Assembly (NCBI GenBank): GCA_004431415.1
Contig: QPMI01000078.1
Location: 183,455 to 247,454, forward strand
From: Cyanophora paradoxa
Lineage: Eukaryota > Glaucocystophyceae > Cyanophorales > Cyanophoraceae
Length of the DNA: 64,000 nucleotides
Reading direction: 5' to 3'
A model generated the notes under the pieces. It saw only the letters and a list, made by a program, of their open reading frames with translations. It was not told the origin of the DNA and did no database searches. The translations under genes and the position numbers were made by a program. Position 1 is the first letter of the stretch. Every line of letters begins with the position of its first letter. Positions 46,901 through 58,166 of this stretch are shown here, one piece after another.

Positions 46901-49900
46901 GCGCGACTGTGACGTCCAGCGCCGTTGCGCCGGGCGGAGGCGCCGACTGCACGACCCAGGAGCCGCCGGATGCGTTGGCAGGGTTGGCGGTGCAGAGGAC
47001 GGTGACCGTCGCGATGGGCGAGCCGCCGTTGTCCGCGAAGGCGACAGAAAGCGTTAAGGACCTCGAGGTCGCCCTCGGGTCGACGATCGCGGGGGCGGGC
47101 GGCAGCTCCGCCTCGGCGACGGTGGCCACGGGCACGGTGCCCGAGTAAGAGCGCCCGTCGAGGTCGAGGACGCTCGCCTCGCAGAACGACGTCGCCATCC
47201 GCCGCAGGCCCGTCGCGTGGAACGTCAGGTTGCGGGGCGCCAGCACGCCGGCGAGCACGACCGACGCGCTGAAGTCGGGGGCGTCCAGCGGCTCGGAGGC
47301 GCAAGCAAGCGTCACGGTCGCCGCGCCCGTGCACACGCCAATGGAGACGGTCAGGTTCGCCGACACCGTCCCCACCGAGGCCACCGTGACCACGGGCGCC
47401 GGCGGGGCGCGCAGCGGGGTCGTAATCGTTGCGGGCGCGGCGCCGGCCGAGGTGCCCACGTCGTTGACGAGCGTTGCGGAGCAGTACCAGACGCTGCCGG
47501 GCGACAGGTTCGTGAAGACGACCTCGACGTGCGTGACCGCCTCCAAATTCGGGAGGGCGAGCTCAGAAGACAAGGACGGCGAGCCGAGGCCGGCGAGCGA
47601 CGGCGCGCAGTAGGCGGTGCCGCCCGTGACGGGCCGCCCCCCGTCGTCCGTGATGTGTACGGCAAAGTGGATGGTTCGCGTGCCGTCGGCGTGCGGGCCC
47701 AGGATGGCGGGCGCGACGGGGACCTCCGGGGCCGTCGTGAACGCCGCGCTGGCGGGCGGGGACGCCCCCACGGCGTTCGAGACCGTCACCGAACATGCAT
47801 AGAGCGCTACTCCCGGGCGGAGGTTGGAGATCGGCAGCGCCACACTGCTGGGCAATCCGGAGATGACGACGAAGCTGGTGACCGCCGGCACGCCGGCCGC
47901 TGTGCACGTCGCGTTGGCCAACGTGAAAGGGCTGCCGCCGCTGTCGGCGAGCGTGACGGCGAGCGACGCCGTCCGAGAACCCGCCGAGTCCACCGAGGCG
48001 CTGGGCGTCGCCGGCGCGGTCGCCGGCGTGGTCACCTGCGCGCTGGCTGACGCCGCTGACACGCCGACGCTGTTTGCCGCGGTGACTCGGCAGCTGTACG
48101 TTGTGGCGCGGTAGAGGGAGGAGAAGTACAAGACCGCAGTCGTCGCTCCCGCGGCGACGCTCGTCGAGTTGAATCCCGCCACGGCGATCCCCGACGAGGT
48201 GCTCTCCGGCATGCACGTCCCGCTCAGCTCCGTCACCGCCGCGCCTCCGTCGAACCCAAAAGCGACGAAGAGCACCGCCCCCGTGGAGGAGGTCGCCTGC
48301 TGGGCCGTGATCGTCGGCGCCTCCGGCGCGTCCACGCCCGTCGTGACGCGCACGCTCGCCGACGCCGCTGACCGCCCCGCCCCGTTCGTCGCCGTTGCCG
48401 AGCACGAGTACGTCGTGTTCGGGTGGAGCTCGTAGACGTACAGGTCAGCTGAAGCCCCGCTGACCGCCACCGACCCGTTCCTCGCGGCAGCGAGCGCCGA
48501 GGAGCCCGCGACCGGCGTGCACGTCCCCTCTGCCAGCGTGATCGCGCTCCCGCCGTCGTCGGGGAACGTCAGGGGGAGGTGGATCTGGCGGGACGTGTCC
48601 GCGTGCTGGCCGGAGATGACGGGTCGCTGCGGGACGCTCGCCAGCGTCCGGACGGCGACCGGGCCCGTCGCTGCCGACGTTCCCACGGCGTTGCTTGCGG
48701 TGGCGTTGCAGTAGTAGAGCGTATCCCGGTGCAGGCCGGAGACGGAGACGGCAACCGATGTCGAGCCGTCCGTGATTACGACGTCGACAGTTCTAGTGTC
48801 CGCGGGTGACCCCGTGGAGGAGGAGCACGCCACCGCCGCCGACGTAAGGTCCGACCCGCCGTCGTCGGCCACCGCGAGCGAGAGGCGAATCTCCGAGGGC
48901 CCGACCGCCTCGGCCAGGACGATGCTCGGAGCCGAGGGAGCGTCCGCCGTCGTGAAGACCGGATCGCCGTCCTCGCTGTACCCGCTCGTCCCGTGCGCGT
49001 TCGTGATCGTGGCGAGGCAGACGTACGCCGTGAGGCGCTCGAGCCCCGCCACGTAGACGGTGGCCGGCGCGAGGTTGTCGGCGACGGCGGCCCAGGCGTT
49101 GTACGGGCCGGGCCACGGTCCGTCGTGCGTGAACGCGCAGCTGACGTTCGCCATGAGGATCGGGCTGCCGCCGTCTGTGCCGGGGTCCGGGATGCCGTCG
49201 TCGTCGCCCGTCGCCGTCCAGCCGACGACGACACGGAGCGTGCGCGGCCCGGCGGGCGTGACCTCCGCGACAGGCAGCCCCGGCGCGGACGGGAGTGTGT
49301 AGAATTCGAGCACCGCCGAGTCGGGCGAGTCGTCGATGTCGTTCCTCGTCTGCGCCTGGCACCAGTACGGGACGCCGGGGGCAAGGCCCGTCGCGACGAC
49401 GGCCACGATCTCCGACTCGGCGTAGGGGCGCGCGGAGAGGTCGACCATCCCGCGGAAGGCCTCGCTCGTGTCGGCGGCGAGGCGGCAGCTGACTTCCAGC
49501 CTCCGGTACGCGCTCCCGCCGTCGAAGCCGAGCGTAACGTTCAGCGCCGCTGTCGACGAGCCGGCCTGCACCAGCGACACCGTCGGCGCCGCCGGCGCCT
49601 CCTCCTTCGTCCTGCCCGACGCAATGAGGTCGCCCGTGGCGCCCGTCCCGTTCCTGGCGCGCGCCCGTCAGAGGCAAGCCGAACAGGTTCGAGCGCAGCA
49701 AAACGAGATCGCGAACCCGTTGGCGCCGAAGGCCCGGCATATGTAGATCGTGCCGGGCAGCAGCGGGCCGACGACGACGCGGGCGAACGTGCCGTTGACG
49801 CTGCTCGCCGAGCTCGAGATCCACGTGGAAGAGTTGGAGAACGGGACACGGCACTCGGCGGCGGCGGACTCGACTCCGCGCCCGTCGGCGTCGTCGAAGG

Positions 49901-50324
49901 TCGCCTGCACGACGAGGCTCCGCGACGCGGTCGACGCGATCGACACCGACGCGGGCGCCCGCGGCACGTCCAGCGTCACGAGGCCCGCCGCCGGCGTCGC
50001 GTGGAGCACCAGCAGCAGGAGCGCGAGGGCCAGCCGCCGCACCGACGCTGCGCCGCGCCGTGAGCCCAAAGCGCTTTCTAGGGCCGGATCCCGGAGTCCC
50101 GGAAGCGCGCACCCCAGCGGGTAGACTCGCGCGTCGAGACGGCAGCCCCTCGCGATCGCCGCGCGAGCCGCTCGCCTGCACGTGTGCGCCCGGTTGAGCG
50201 CGGGCGCGGGGGCGGGGGCGCTTTGCGCCCACGCACGGTGCGGACGCGGCGGAGTCCCCCGCGCGATTCGCCGCGTGCGTAGCTTGGTGCTCCGGTACCG
50301 GTCTGCCCCTGGACCGAATCTCAT
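32508..50324 (-). CDS. Giant FN3/PKD-repeat surface protein with multi-TM region
   Basis: Leftward series of exons that I read as one gene. Order: hydrophobic signal (RLALALLLLVLHATPAAG, about 50035-49985); about 25 FN3-like repeats (49980-41900); PKD-like domains; a multi-membrane region (39960-35030) and a low-complexity Ser/Pro/Ala tail ending at 32508-32510. No nearby in-frame ATG precedes the signal except the one at 50322-50324, so a first exon may be missing. The arrangement of adhesive repeats, PKD and many membrane helices resembles polycystin-1/TRP-like sensory channels of protists, but I see no PLAT, GPS or pore motif. Open frames of over 1000 codons without stops between 49580-46539 and 44748-42660 support coding. 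Frameshifts occur near 42660 and 42050. Exons to the left of 40 kb are short and widely spaced, so splitting into two genes cannot be excluded. Confidence 0.55.
35030..39960 (-). other. Multi-transmembrane region of the giant gene
   Basis: Short exons, many with a strong hydrophobic segment, in gene order: AVVVSGVAAVAAV (about 39870); an Ala/Gly-rich loop to 38910; FWTLVGFALIAAF (about 38290); VLGLIAAGAAFVHALV (about 37410); EWAALAAFVLP (about 37090); FAVALVLGLFA and LALLLALCSV (about 36370-36270); AYLVWVAATRPYASH (about 36100); LVASVAEIIMYGLMLGV (about 35810); ILALSLATTFLLVLNQL (about 35510). The order and the polar YLVWVAATRPY block resemble the TRP-like domain of large algal/protist surface proteins. 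Introns are crowded with GGGGC repeats. Confidence 0.5.
38205..38249. repeat. 9-bp tandem repeat
   Basis: Five perfect copies of CTTCTTAAG in an intron of the giant gene; related AAGCTTCTTAAG pieces occur just upstream (38092-38120, 38173-38190). Confidence 0.9.
39960..41900 (-). other. PKD-like juxtamembrane region of the giant gene
   Basis: Two stretches resemble PKD beta-sandwiches: DLSFRLPLASFLLDGS to GAYVFELRVDVADPPG and TRLTVHV (about 41870-41400), and DPTDMVVSSAWALLSGPEG to EGSYVLSYTAANRLGY and AVTTVVVAY (about 40340-40040). Between them are short exons (FIVEVKLDLDFDAF, VFGVSVLRGSVLLRYRLA). Assignment is by pattern only. Confidence 0.45.
41900..49980 (-). other. FN3-like repeat region of the giant gene
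   Basis: About 25 tandem domains of roughly 95-100 residues. Each begins with a PPAAP/APxxP-type linker, has a central FDGGS turn preceded by hydrophobic strands, a Cys (xxCxP), and a strand like LxPNTTYVCxAxATNAxGxS before the next linker. The paired Cys positions are shared by nearly all repeats, unlike typical FN3, and many N-x-S/T sites are present (NVTLG, NTTYV, NATNG). Introns are few here (about 46450-46540, 45060-45070 and 44700-44750), in contrast to every other gene in the window. Confidence 0.75.
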
Positions 50325-51937
50325 GAGCAGCGGCGCGGATCGGCGGGGGCGCTCGGCCGGCGGAGGGCTCGAGACGCACCAGACAGCCCCCCGTCTGGAG
50401 GGCGCCCGCCTTCAGATTCTCGCCTGCTCAAGATGGCTTCGCGGACTCCTGGGCCGACGTGAGTGATCGCCTTCGATGTCAGAGTCGTACGGGCGAACCT
50501 GCACAACGCCCTTGGCCGGCGACGCTGCCCGTAGGCTTTCGTGGCCCGACGGCGAGGCGGCGGATCCCGCTCAAGAGCTTCGCGCCTGCGCGAGCACTGC
50601 TTCAGCGCAGGCGTTCCGCGGCACTCGGCGCGGCCGGCAGTCCGCGCGGGTGCGCACCGGCTCTGGGGCGGCCGCTGGTCGGACGCAGCGCCGCCCGCTC
50701 CGCGGGCTGCGGATCGGTACGGGCGGAGCGCGTTGCCAGGCGATCTTTATCGCGCCGCAGCCTGTGTGGAGGCCCTGCGCATGCGCCGCTGTCAGCCTAG
50801 ACACGGGAGAGAGACGGAGATCTAGAGCGGCGGGGCGCCGCACCGGAACCGCATCCACGCAGGTCCCGATCCCAGCATCGCGCGGAAGGGCCGTGAGAAT
50901 GGCTCCCGCTGCGAGCTGGCGGGTCGAGCATCGCTGCGGCTGGAGCGGCGCGTCTAGGCGCAGGTGCACAGGGGCGCCGCAGCTGTATCGCCCCGCGTCC
51001 AGCCTCGGACGATCGCCAGCCCCTCCGTTCCAGCATAGTTGTATCTGAGGACCAGCGCACATCACAAGTAGCTCGGAGGCGCGGCGATGTGCACAGATCT
51101 GAAGGTACGGCGCGGCGCTGCGCAAGCTTTAAAGCTAGAGGCGCGCGGTCGCGTCGTGGGCGCACCAGGGCAGCATCCGGGGTCGATGAAGCAGTAGACG
51201 CTGCATGCGCGCAGCCTTCTGGACTTCAAGCGCTCGTCGTGCTCGACGAGAACGCGGCCGCGGCCGCGCGCGGCCGGATTGAAGCGGGAACTTAGAGAGC
51301 GACGAGTGCCCGCGGTGTTGCGTTCTCATTCGATGTGCTGCTCCGATGAATGAGATGCATGCTGCGCCGGCGGTAAGGCTCGAGCTCGCTGGAGAGCAGC
51401 GAGCGTTGCGAATCATGAGCACCTGGCGACCAACTACAGCTGCAGATGCCGCGACGCCAGCTCTCAGATTCACTTCGCACACCTGCTGATTCCCGCGCCC
51501 AGCTGTCTCACCGCCCGGCACGATGGCTGTCTGCCGCCGCTACAGTCGGAGCTGAACTCAAAAGTTTCCAGGACGGGCACGCGGCGATCTCAGAAGAGTG
51601 TCGCTGCAACGATCCCGCCCAGGCGGCCGCGAACGGCTTCAAGGCTCTGCTGCTGGATCTCCGAGCGTTGGGCGGCCAGTTGCGAACGAAGTTGCGAGCC
51701 CGCCGGCCGTACCCGAAACGCCACACCGCCAGATCTAGATGGCGCTGGCAGCGGCGCCGGCCGCGGGCCGGCGGATACCGGCGTCCTGCGCATATGCATG
51801 CGCAGCGGCCCTGCGCATGCGGACGCGGCCTCCACTAGGTGTATCAGCTTTAACTCACAATCATGATTGTGATCAGGCCAAGGTCCCGCTCAAGTCCCGC
51901 ACGCGTATGCATGCTAGCTAGCTCCAGACCTAGGATC
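50325..51937. other. Region without a convincing gene
   Basis: About 1.6 kb between two leftward genes. A leftward stretch at 51835-51590 reads SQLRSQLAAQRSEIQQQSLE, which could be a coiled-coil exon, but I find no supporting neighbours. The long rightward open frame from 50476 has composition like the noncoding frames of known exons. May include an undetected first exon of the giant gene. Confidence 0.3.
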
Positions 51938-53464
51938 TCAAAGGCGGCCGACGCGGCGGGAGAGGTTTCCGACGCGGCCGCGGGTGCGGTCCGCCTGGCC
52001 CGACATCTCGCCCGCCTGCGCCCCCTGCGCCTGCGCCCGCCCGCCCGCCCCATTCGGAGGCGCTTCGAAGGGCCGGGCGGCGCGGCCGCACCGTGAGGGC
52101 GTCGCCCATGTCCCGGCCCATCGCGACGAGGCGCCCCAGCGCGGAGTCGATCTGCCAGCCCGCCTCGATCAGAGGGCGGAAAGGGGCGGCGGCGCGGGCG
52201 GCGGCGCGGGCGGCACCTGGTCGAGCATGGCGTCCTGGTTCTGATTCTCCGTCTGCGCGCGCGCGGCTCAGGCTTAGGCTCAGGCGGCGGCGGGGGCGGG
52301 CGGGCCGGGCGCCGCGGACCTCGACGTCGACCAGGCGGGACTGGAGGGGCCCCTCGGGGATGCCGAAGTCCCGCACGACCACGTCCGCGGGCGGCGGGGC
52401 CCGCGCGCGCTGCGCGCCCAGCAGCTGCGCCCGCGGCGTTTCCGCCGCCCGCTGCGGCGCCGGCGCCGGCGACGCCCCCTGCGCGCCGCGGCTGGCAGGC
52501 CGCGCGCCCGCGGCCGCCGCCACCGCCGGCGCCACCGCCGGCGCCGGCGCCGGTGCCATGGGCGGCGGCCAGGCCGCGCTGGAGCCCGAGGGCACCACTG
52601 CCTGCGAGGCGAAGAGGGGCGGGCCGGCGCCGGGGCTGGCGCCGGCCGGGGCCGGGGCCTCCGGGCCCGCCCCGGCCCCGGGCGTCGCGGTCTGCTGGGG
52701 CGAGCGGCGAGAGAAGGCGCGCGAGAAGAACCCGCGCTTCTTGGGCGTGCCGCCGCCGCCGCCGGCGAGGCGCTCCTCCTCCTTGCGGCGCTGCGCGTCG
52801 AGCTCCGACTGCTTCACGGTGCGCACGCGCTCCGGGATGCGGCCGAAGAAGGGCATGCCGCAGCAGAGCATCGAGCGCGAGATTCGGTCGCCCATCTCCG
52901 CGTGCGCGTCCACCAGCGACAGCCCCTCGCGGATCCTCCGCATCTGGCGCGCATAAGCGAAGGAATTCGAAGGCGCCGGGACGGGAAGGCGTGCGAAGCG
53001 CAGCGCGCCTGGTCGCTCTGCTCGTCCAGAGTTGCCATGGTCGTCGCGCCGACTTCGCCTGCTTCGTTCAGCTGCCGAAGGCACCGCTGCAGAGAGCGCG
53101 TGTCGTGCCGAGCGAGGAGAACGGCATCCTGGGCGATCTCTTCCGCGGGGCGCGCGTCCTCAAGAAGCTCCGCGTCCGTGCGCAAGCGCACGGGCGGAGC
53201 AGCGGGTCCGGAGCGCAGAGGCCACAGGCGCGAGCCCGCAGAGGCCGCGGGCGGCTCGGGCTGCGCTTGCGCTTCGGCGCCCTCCAGGTTGCGCGGCGAC
53301 CCGTCAGGCTGGTAGCGCCTGACATTTGGGGCGTGAGATCGAGATATTGGGCGGGAGCGTCGGGTCGCGCGGGGAACGCGCCGGACGAACGCGTCGCTGG
53401 AGAAAGCGTAGCCTTCGTCCTCTCCCGGTTCCAGAGCGGCGTGCGAAGGGATCCGTAGGGCCAT
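51938..53464 (-). CDS. SNAP-25-like SNARE (Qb + Qc)
   Basis: Five exons in phase: 53464-53009, 52943-52320, 52252-52217, 52151-52092, 52015-51938, giving about 417 residues. The first SNARE helix spans exons 1-2: TRSLQRCLRQLNEAG, TMATLDEQSDQ (zero-layer Q) and MRRIREGLSLVDAHAEMGD, followed by CCGMPFFG, where SNAP-25 proteins have a CCG-type motif. The second helix spans exons 3-5: TENQNQDAMLDQ, IDSALGRLVAMGRDMGDALT and AGEMSGQADRTRGRVGNL (zero-layer Q). The linker is long and Pro/Ala-rich, making the protein larger than animal SNAP-25 (206 aa). There is no transmembrane segment, as expected. Such proteins supply two of the four helices of a SNARE bundle in exocytosis or endosomal fusion. Intron 1 is GC-AG (donor 53008). 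ATG at 53464 chosen; one 63 bp upstream is in frame. Confidence 0.78.
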
Positions 53465-53625
53465 TGCAGCGCGCTGGGTGCTCTTTCCAGAGTTTGCCTC
53501 TACCCCCCCCTCGCTCGACGGTTGCAACCTCCGCCTCTGGGTCCAGCAAGGCGCTGATCACAGCAGCCTGCGTTCCTGGTGACAGAGCCGACGTGTTTGA
53601 ATAAATTGCAAAGCTCCGGCGCGGG
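53465..53625. promoter_or_regulatory. Divergent SNARE/ankyrin intergenic region
   Basis: About 160 bp between the proposed start codons of the SNARE (-) and ankyrin (+) genes. No motif recognised. Confidence 0.35.
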
Positions 53626-55911
53626 ATGGCTTCGAGTACTTCGAAATCCTGCCAGTGCCTCACTGGGCAGGAGGACAACAACATCGTACGATCGATCATG
53701 AGATGCGTGCCAGCACTCTTCGCCCCGCCGCCATCCAGTGAGCCTGGCGTTACCTCTCCGAGTCCTGAGCTACTTGCTCACGCGCGCGCAGACAGCCTAC
53801 CCTCCGATATTCGACCGCCTCCAACAAAAGAAGGACGGAGCAGCAATCACGACGGCCAGGTTCGCCGAATTGCTGGCCGATTGGCTTTTGCGCTCCAGGC
53901 TCCTTAGTTCTTCGCTCCGGCAGCTGCGGAACATCAAGGCTCGGGATGCGGAAGAGACAGACGATTCGCAAAGGGACGACACGACTGCGAGCGCGGCGAC
54001 GGATCGCCAACCCTCCTCCAGCATCTCGGCAGCACCCGGCGGGGCAGCGAGCGGGGCGGGCGCGCGGAAGCTGAACGAGTCGAGGATAGAGATGCTCGGT
54101 GATCAGGCTCCGGGGACGCCGCGGGAGGACCTGAACGTCTCCCCGCCCCTGAAGGAGGTCCTCGCTGGGATCCGCGCAGGGCGCGAGACGGACGGTCCGT
54201 GCCGCGCGCCGCGCGCGCCGCGCAGCCCGCGGAAGCGATGACGCGCGGGCGCAGTCGTGGGCATGCTGGCGCGGGTGACGGAGGCAGAGATCCAAGCGGC
54301 CCTGGACTCGCACGGGAACACGCTGCTCCACAAGTGCGCCGCGCGGGGGCTCCTCGGCGCCCTCCGCTCGGTCCTCTCCCGCGGCGCGCCGGCGGACACG
54401 CGGAACAACCTGGGGCAGACCCCCCTGCACTTTGCGGGCACGCCCCCTACCCCCCCGCCCCGCCCCGCCCCGCCCCCGCGGCGCTGACGCCGACGCCGAC
54501 GCGCCACGCAGCGCGCTCGGGCCAGACGGCGATCATCGTGGCGCTGTTGGAGGCCGGAGCAGACGCCAACGCGCTCACCGCCCGCCGGTGCGCGCCCTCC
54601 CTCCCTCCCTCGCCCGCCCGCCGGCCCGGCCAGAGAGCGAGCGAGGGCCGACCGACCGCCAACCCCGGGCCACACGCAGGGCGTCGCCGCTGCATTTCGC
54701 GGCGGTGCAGGGGAACCAGGAGGCGGTGCAGGCGCTCCTGCGTGGCTCCGCGGACCCGAACATCCGGGGCCCGCTGGGGTACACGCCGCTGCACTCGGCG
54801 GCGCACGAGGGGAAGACGGAGACGGTGGCGTGCCTCATCCAGGCGGGGGCGAACAAGCACGCGCGCAGCGAGGAGCAGTGCACGCCCCTCTTCGTCGCCG
54901 CCGCCCGCGGCCACGACGCCTGCGTCCAGCTCCTCCTCCAGGTACCCCCCCTCTCTCTCCGTCCCGCGCGGCACGGGCCGGCGCACGCCGCCCGCCCCCT
55001 TCGGGCCCGCCTCACGCCGCCTCCCGCCTCACGCCGGCACCCGCAGGAGAAGGTCGACAAGGACGCGCGCGCCTCGGACGGCACCACTCCGCTTCTCGTC
55101 GCCGCCGCGTGCGCCGCCCGCCTCGCCCGCCCCGGCGCGGGGCCGACCGACCGACCGACTGGGGCGGGGCGGGGCGGGGACGCAGGAACGGACACGCGAC
55201 GGTGGTTCAGACGCTGCTGGGCGCCGGGGCGGACAGGACGCGCATGCGGCGGGACCACCACTCGCGTGCGCTGCGCCCCGCCCGGCCCCGCCCTCACCGC
55301 CCTCACCGCCCTCGCATGTCGGCGCCCTTGATCCGACGCGCCGCGCCGCCCCGCCGCAGCGCTGACGATCGCGTCGTACCGGGGCCATCTGGAGGTGATC
55401 AAGGTCCTGATGCAGGCGCCCGGCGCCACGGACAAGTGGAAGCGCTCCGAGGGCGGCGCCGCCTGCATATCCGCCGCCGACGGCGGGTCCGCCCCGCCCC
55501 GCCCCATCCCGCCCGCTCGCGCGCGCGGAATCAGATCGGATCTGAGCAGGCTGGCGGAGCCGATCCGCGTGCTTGCGTCCCTTGGCGCCAACGTGAACAC
55601 AACGGACCAGGCGAGCCGGCCGCGCCCCGCTGCGCCCCGCGGCGGCGCTGCGGACGCTGCTGACGCGGCGGGGCAGCACGGGATGACGGCGCTGCACCTC
55701 GCTGCCGAGCGGGGCGCCGTGGAGTGCGCTCAAGCGCTCGTCCAGGCACGCCCGCCCGCCCGCCCTCCGTCCCTCCCGCCCGCGCGGTTCATGACGACGT
55801 GTGCAGGCCGGGGCATCGCGGACGCTGAAGGACAAGCAGAAGCGGACGCCGGGGGACGTGGCGCGCCAGTTCGGGCGGGACAAGCTCGCCGAGCTCCTCG
55901 AGGCGCCGTGA
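53626..55911 (+). CDS. Ankyrin-repeat protein
   Basis: Start at 53626 or 53698 (MRCVPALFAPPPS). Exon 1 ends at 53737 (donor GTGAGC). Exon 2 begins near 53796 with YPPIFDRLQQKKDG and runs to about 54198; then about 54257-54437, 54512-54597, 54680-54941, 55047-55108, 55186-55265, 55359 to about 55455, about 55548-55610, 55677-55745 and 55807-55911 (stop TGA 55909-55911). The N-terminal 150 residues are charged and helical (FAELLADWLLRSRLLSSSL). At least eight ankyrin units follow: GNTLLHKCAARGLLGALRSV, GQTPLHFAARSGQTAIIVAL, SPLHFAAVQGNQEAVQALL, YTPLHSAAHEGKTETVACLI, CTPLFVAAARGHDACVQLLL, TTPLLVAAANGHATVVQTLL, SPLTIASYRGHLEVIKVL, MTALHLAAERGAVECAQALV. Ankyrins are protein-binding scaffolds; no catalytic domain is visible. 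Three introns have GC donors (54438, 55611, 55746), each forced by phase within a repeat. Confidence 0.8.
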
Positions 55912-56734
55912 GGGCGCCCCGCCCCGCGGCCCCCGCCTCCTTCTCTCCCTGCCCTCCAGTCTCTCGCCCGAATCCAGCGTTCGCCGAGTAGTCGAGGGAG
56001 CGAGCTCGGGGGAGGAGGCCGGTGAGAGACCGATGAGTCGACACTGTGTGACAGGCCAGAAGGGGAATTGGGGACGGCTTGAAGGGGCGCGACGGGTCAC
56101 GGGGGGAGGGGGGTACGGTACGGCAGCTCAGTGGCCTGGCGTCTATATCTCGTCCAGCTGCAGCGCAGCTCGCCGAGAGAACGTAGCAGTAGTCTAGCGT
56201 CGGGCAGATAACGCCCGCGGCGCCGGCCGCGGTACTGGCTACCTGTGCTGCAGCTGCCGCGCGCCGCGCCGACGTCGACAACGCGGCAGTTACTCCGAAG
56301 CGATCGACAGATCGGACCGGTAGGCGCGTGATAATGCTCGTAATGCTCGTGATAATGCTGACGTGACGTCCGTCTGCGCAGGTTCGCGGTCAGCCGCGCG
56401 CGGCGGCCGCGCGCGGCGCGGTGCCCGGCGCCGGCCGAGCTCCAGCGTGTCTCGAAAGGATATACACGCACCATGCCAGTGAAGGCACCGCCGTCGATGC
56501 CGGCCAGCATGCGGCGCACCGCGGAGCGGAGCGGTCTAATGCAAGCGAATTCAAATCCTGAACGCGCCAGCGGCATCGGCGGCGGCCGCGGTGGCTCCGG
56601 CGGGCCCATGCTCGCATATGCATCAGTCGGTCCTGTCACTTCACCAACGGTGAGAGCCGACGACGCTTGCGCTGTGCTTAAGATTCTTCTGAAAGCGTCG
56701 ATCGCGACGTCCGACGGTCCGGCTCACGCCGCAG
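55912..56734. other. Spacer and unresolved 5' part of the kelch gene
   Basis: No clear exon. A short ATG-started frame at 56473 (MPVKAPPSMPASMRRTAERS) and the stretch 56640-56714 could supply 5' exons of the kelch gene, but phases do not fit cleanly. Confidence 0.3.
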
Positions 56735-58041
56735 CCGGCCGCGGGGGTCGTCTTCGAGCCCCACGAGTTCCTGTTCGAGGGAAAAGAATGCAAGAGGGAC
56801 TTCGAGGGCGTCACGTCCACGTGGCAGGCGCGCGTCGCCTGCGCTTCTGCGGACCGGGCGTGGGCGGTGCAGTACGGCGGCCTCGGGTACACGGCGAGGG
56901 GCGTGCAGCCCTCGGACTCGCTCTTTGTCTGCGACGTCGAGGCGAACCGGTGGTCCCGCGTCCAGAGGCCGGGGGCACCCCTCGTCTGGCCCCCCGCCCT
57001 GCACTCCGCATCGCTCGTGCGCGATGAACTCGATCGATATCGTTGGAGTTATTGTATTGTATCTTGATCGCGCCATGCTGGATCCGCAGGTCTCGGCTTA
57101 TGGCTCGATTTGGCTGTTCGGCGGCGCGTTCAATATCCTGCACCCGGGCATTTCCAACCAAAAGAGGAACAACGAACTGTGGAGGTGATCATGAGTTGAT
57201 TATCCTACAGACTCCTAGCCCTTAGCTACCCACCTGTCGATATCTCTGTTAAGTTTTATACGCGCGCGCCGCAGGCTGGACATCGGCTCTTGGCACTGGT
57301 CCCGTGTGAGCGTCGAGGGGCCTGCGCCCGAGGGCCGCAGCCGGACGCTCGTTCTGTTCGACCAGACCCGCGGTCGCCTCGTCGTTTTTGGCGGCAACGG
57401 CACGTCTGCGCACCGCAGCGACCTATGGTTCTTCTCTTTCTCCGACAGGTGCTCAATCGCAAGCTTAAGCTTGCATGAGCCCTTGATGTGATTCACGGCC
57501 GTCCTTGAACTCAAAGCTCACAAGTACTACGGTACCCCGTCAGGAAATGGACTGAAGTTGAGTACTCGGCGACTGCTCCTTGGCCCTGTCCGCGCGAAGG
57601 CCCCGCCGGCTGGTGCGAGCCATGGCCTTTTAACCTTGTACCCCCACCTGTACCCCCCAGTCCTTCCTGTACCCCCTGCCGCGCCCGACCCCATAGGACC
57701 GGTACCGGTACCCCTCTAGATCGATATCTCCGTAGGCCTCGCCTAGGCCTCTTCGGTCCCCACCCAGATTAAACCTTGTCGTTCCCCACTGATATCGATC
57801 GCGTTCTCGGAGTACTAGTCTGATCGTGTGCGCGCGCAGGATGAGCCCCGATGGGCGGGCCATCGCTGTTTTCGGGGGCTCCCGGAGCAGCCCGGAGGAG
57901 CGCCACGCCCGCGGGACCTCCTCCAAGTACAGATCCGGATCCGGGATTTGGAAGCAGGCCTGCTTCCTCAGCGACACATGGCTCTTCCTCATCGACGAGG
58001 GCCGCTCACTAAGAGAATCACCCCCAGTCCCGAAAGCTTAG
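56735..58041 (+). CDS. Kelch-repeat protein (5' end unresolved)
   Basis: Exons in phase: 56735-57016, 57090-57184, 57275-57448, 57544-57624 and 57840-58041 (stop TAG 58039-58041). Kelch hallmarks recur: AWAVQYGGLGYT then DSLFVCDVEANRWSRVQRPG; SIWLFGGAFNIL then NNELWRLDIGSWHWSRVSVE; RLVVFGGNGTSAH then DLWFFSFSDRKWTEVEYSA; AIAVFGGSRSSPEE then LSDTWLFLIDEG. That is about four blades (GG doublet followed by a W about 20 residues on), fewer than the 5-7 of a full propeller, so N-terminal blades are probably missing from this model. The penultimate intron (57625-57839) fits only a GC donor (CATG|GC). The protein ends soon after the fourth blade, before a final Trp strand, so the 3' end could be truncated. 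Role unknown; kelch propellers bind proteins. Confidence 0.68.
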
Positions 58042-58166
58042 AACACAAAAGAAAACCACTTTCGGAACACAATACTTGCCAACTTCCTCCTACTAAAAAG
58101 CTGGCATTTTGTAGAACAATTACACGGTTTCCACGATGCACTTTTGCTGTCCCCCGAAATGCCAGG

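Noticed and set aside
50476-51048. Rightward 190-codon frame
   Set aside because: No family similarity, no compatible neighbouring exons, composition like noncoding frames.
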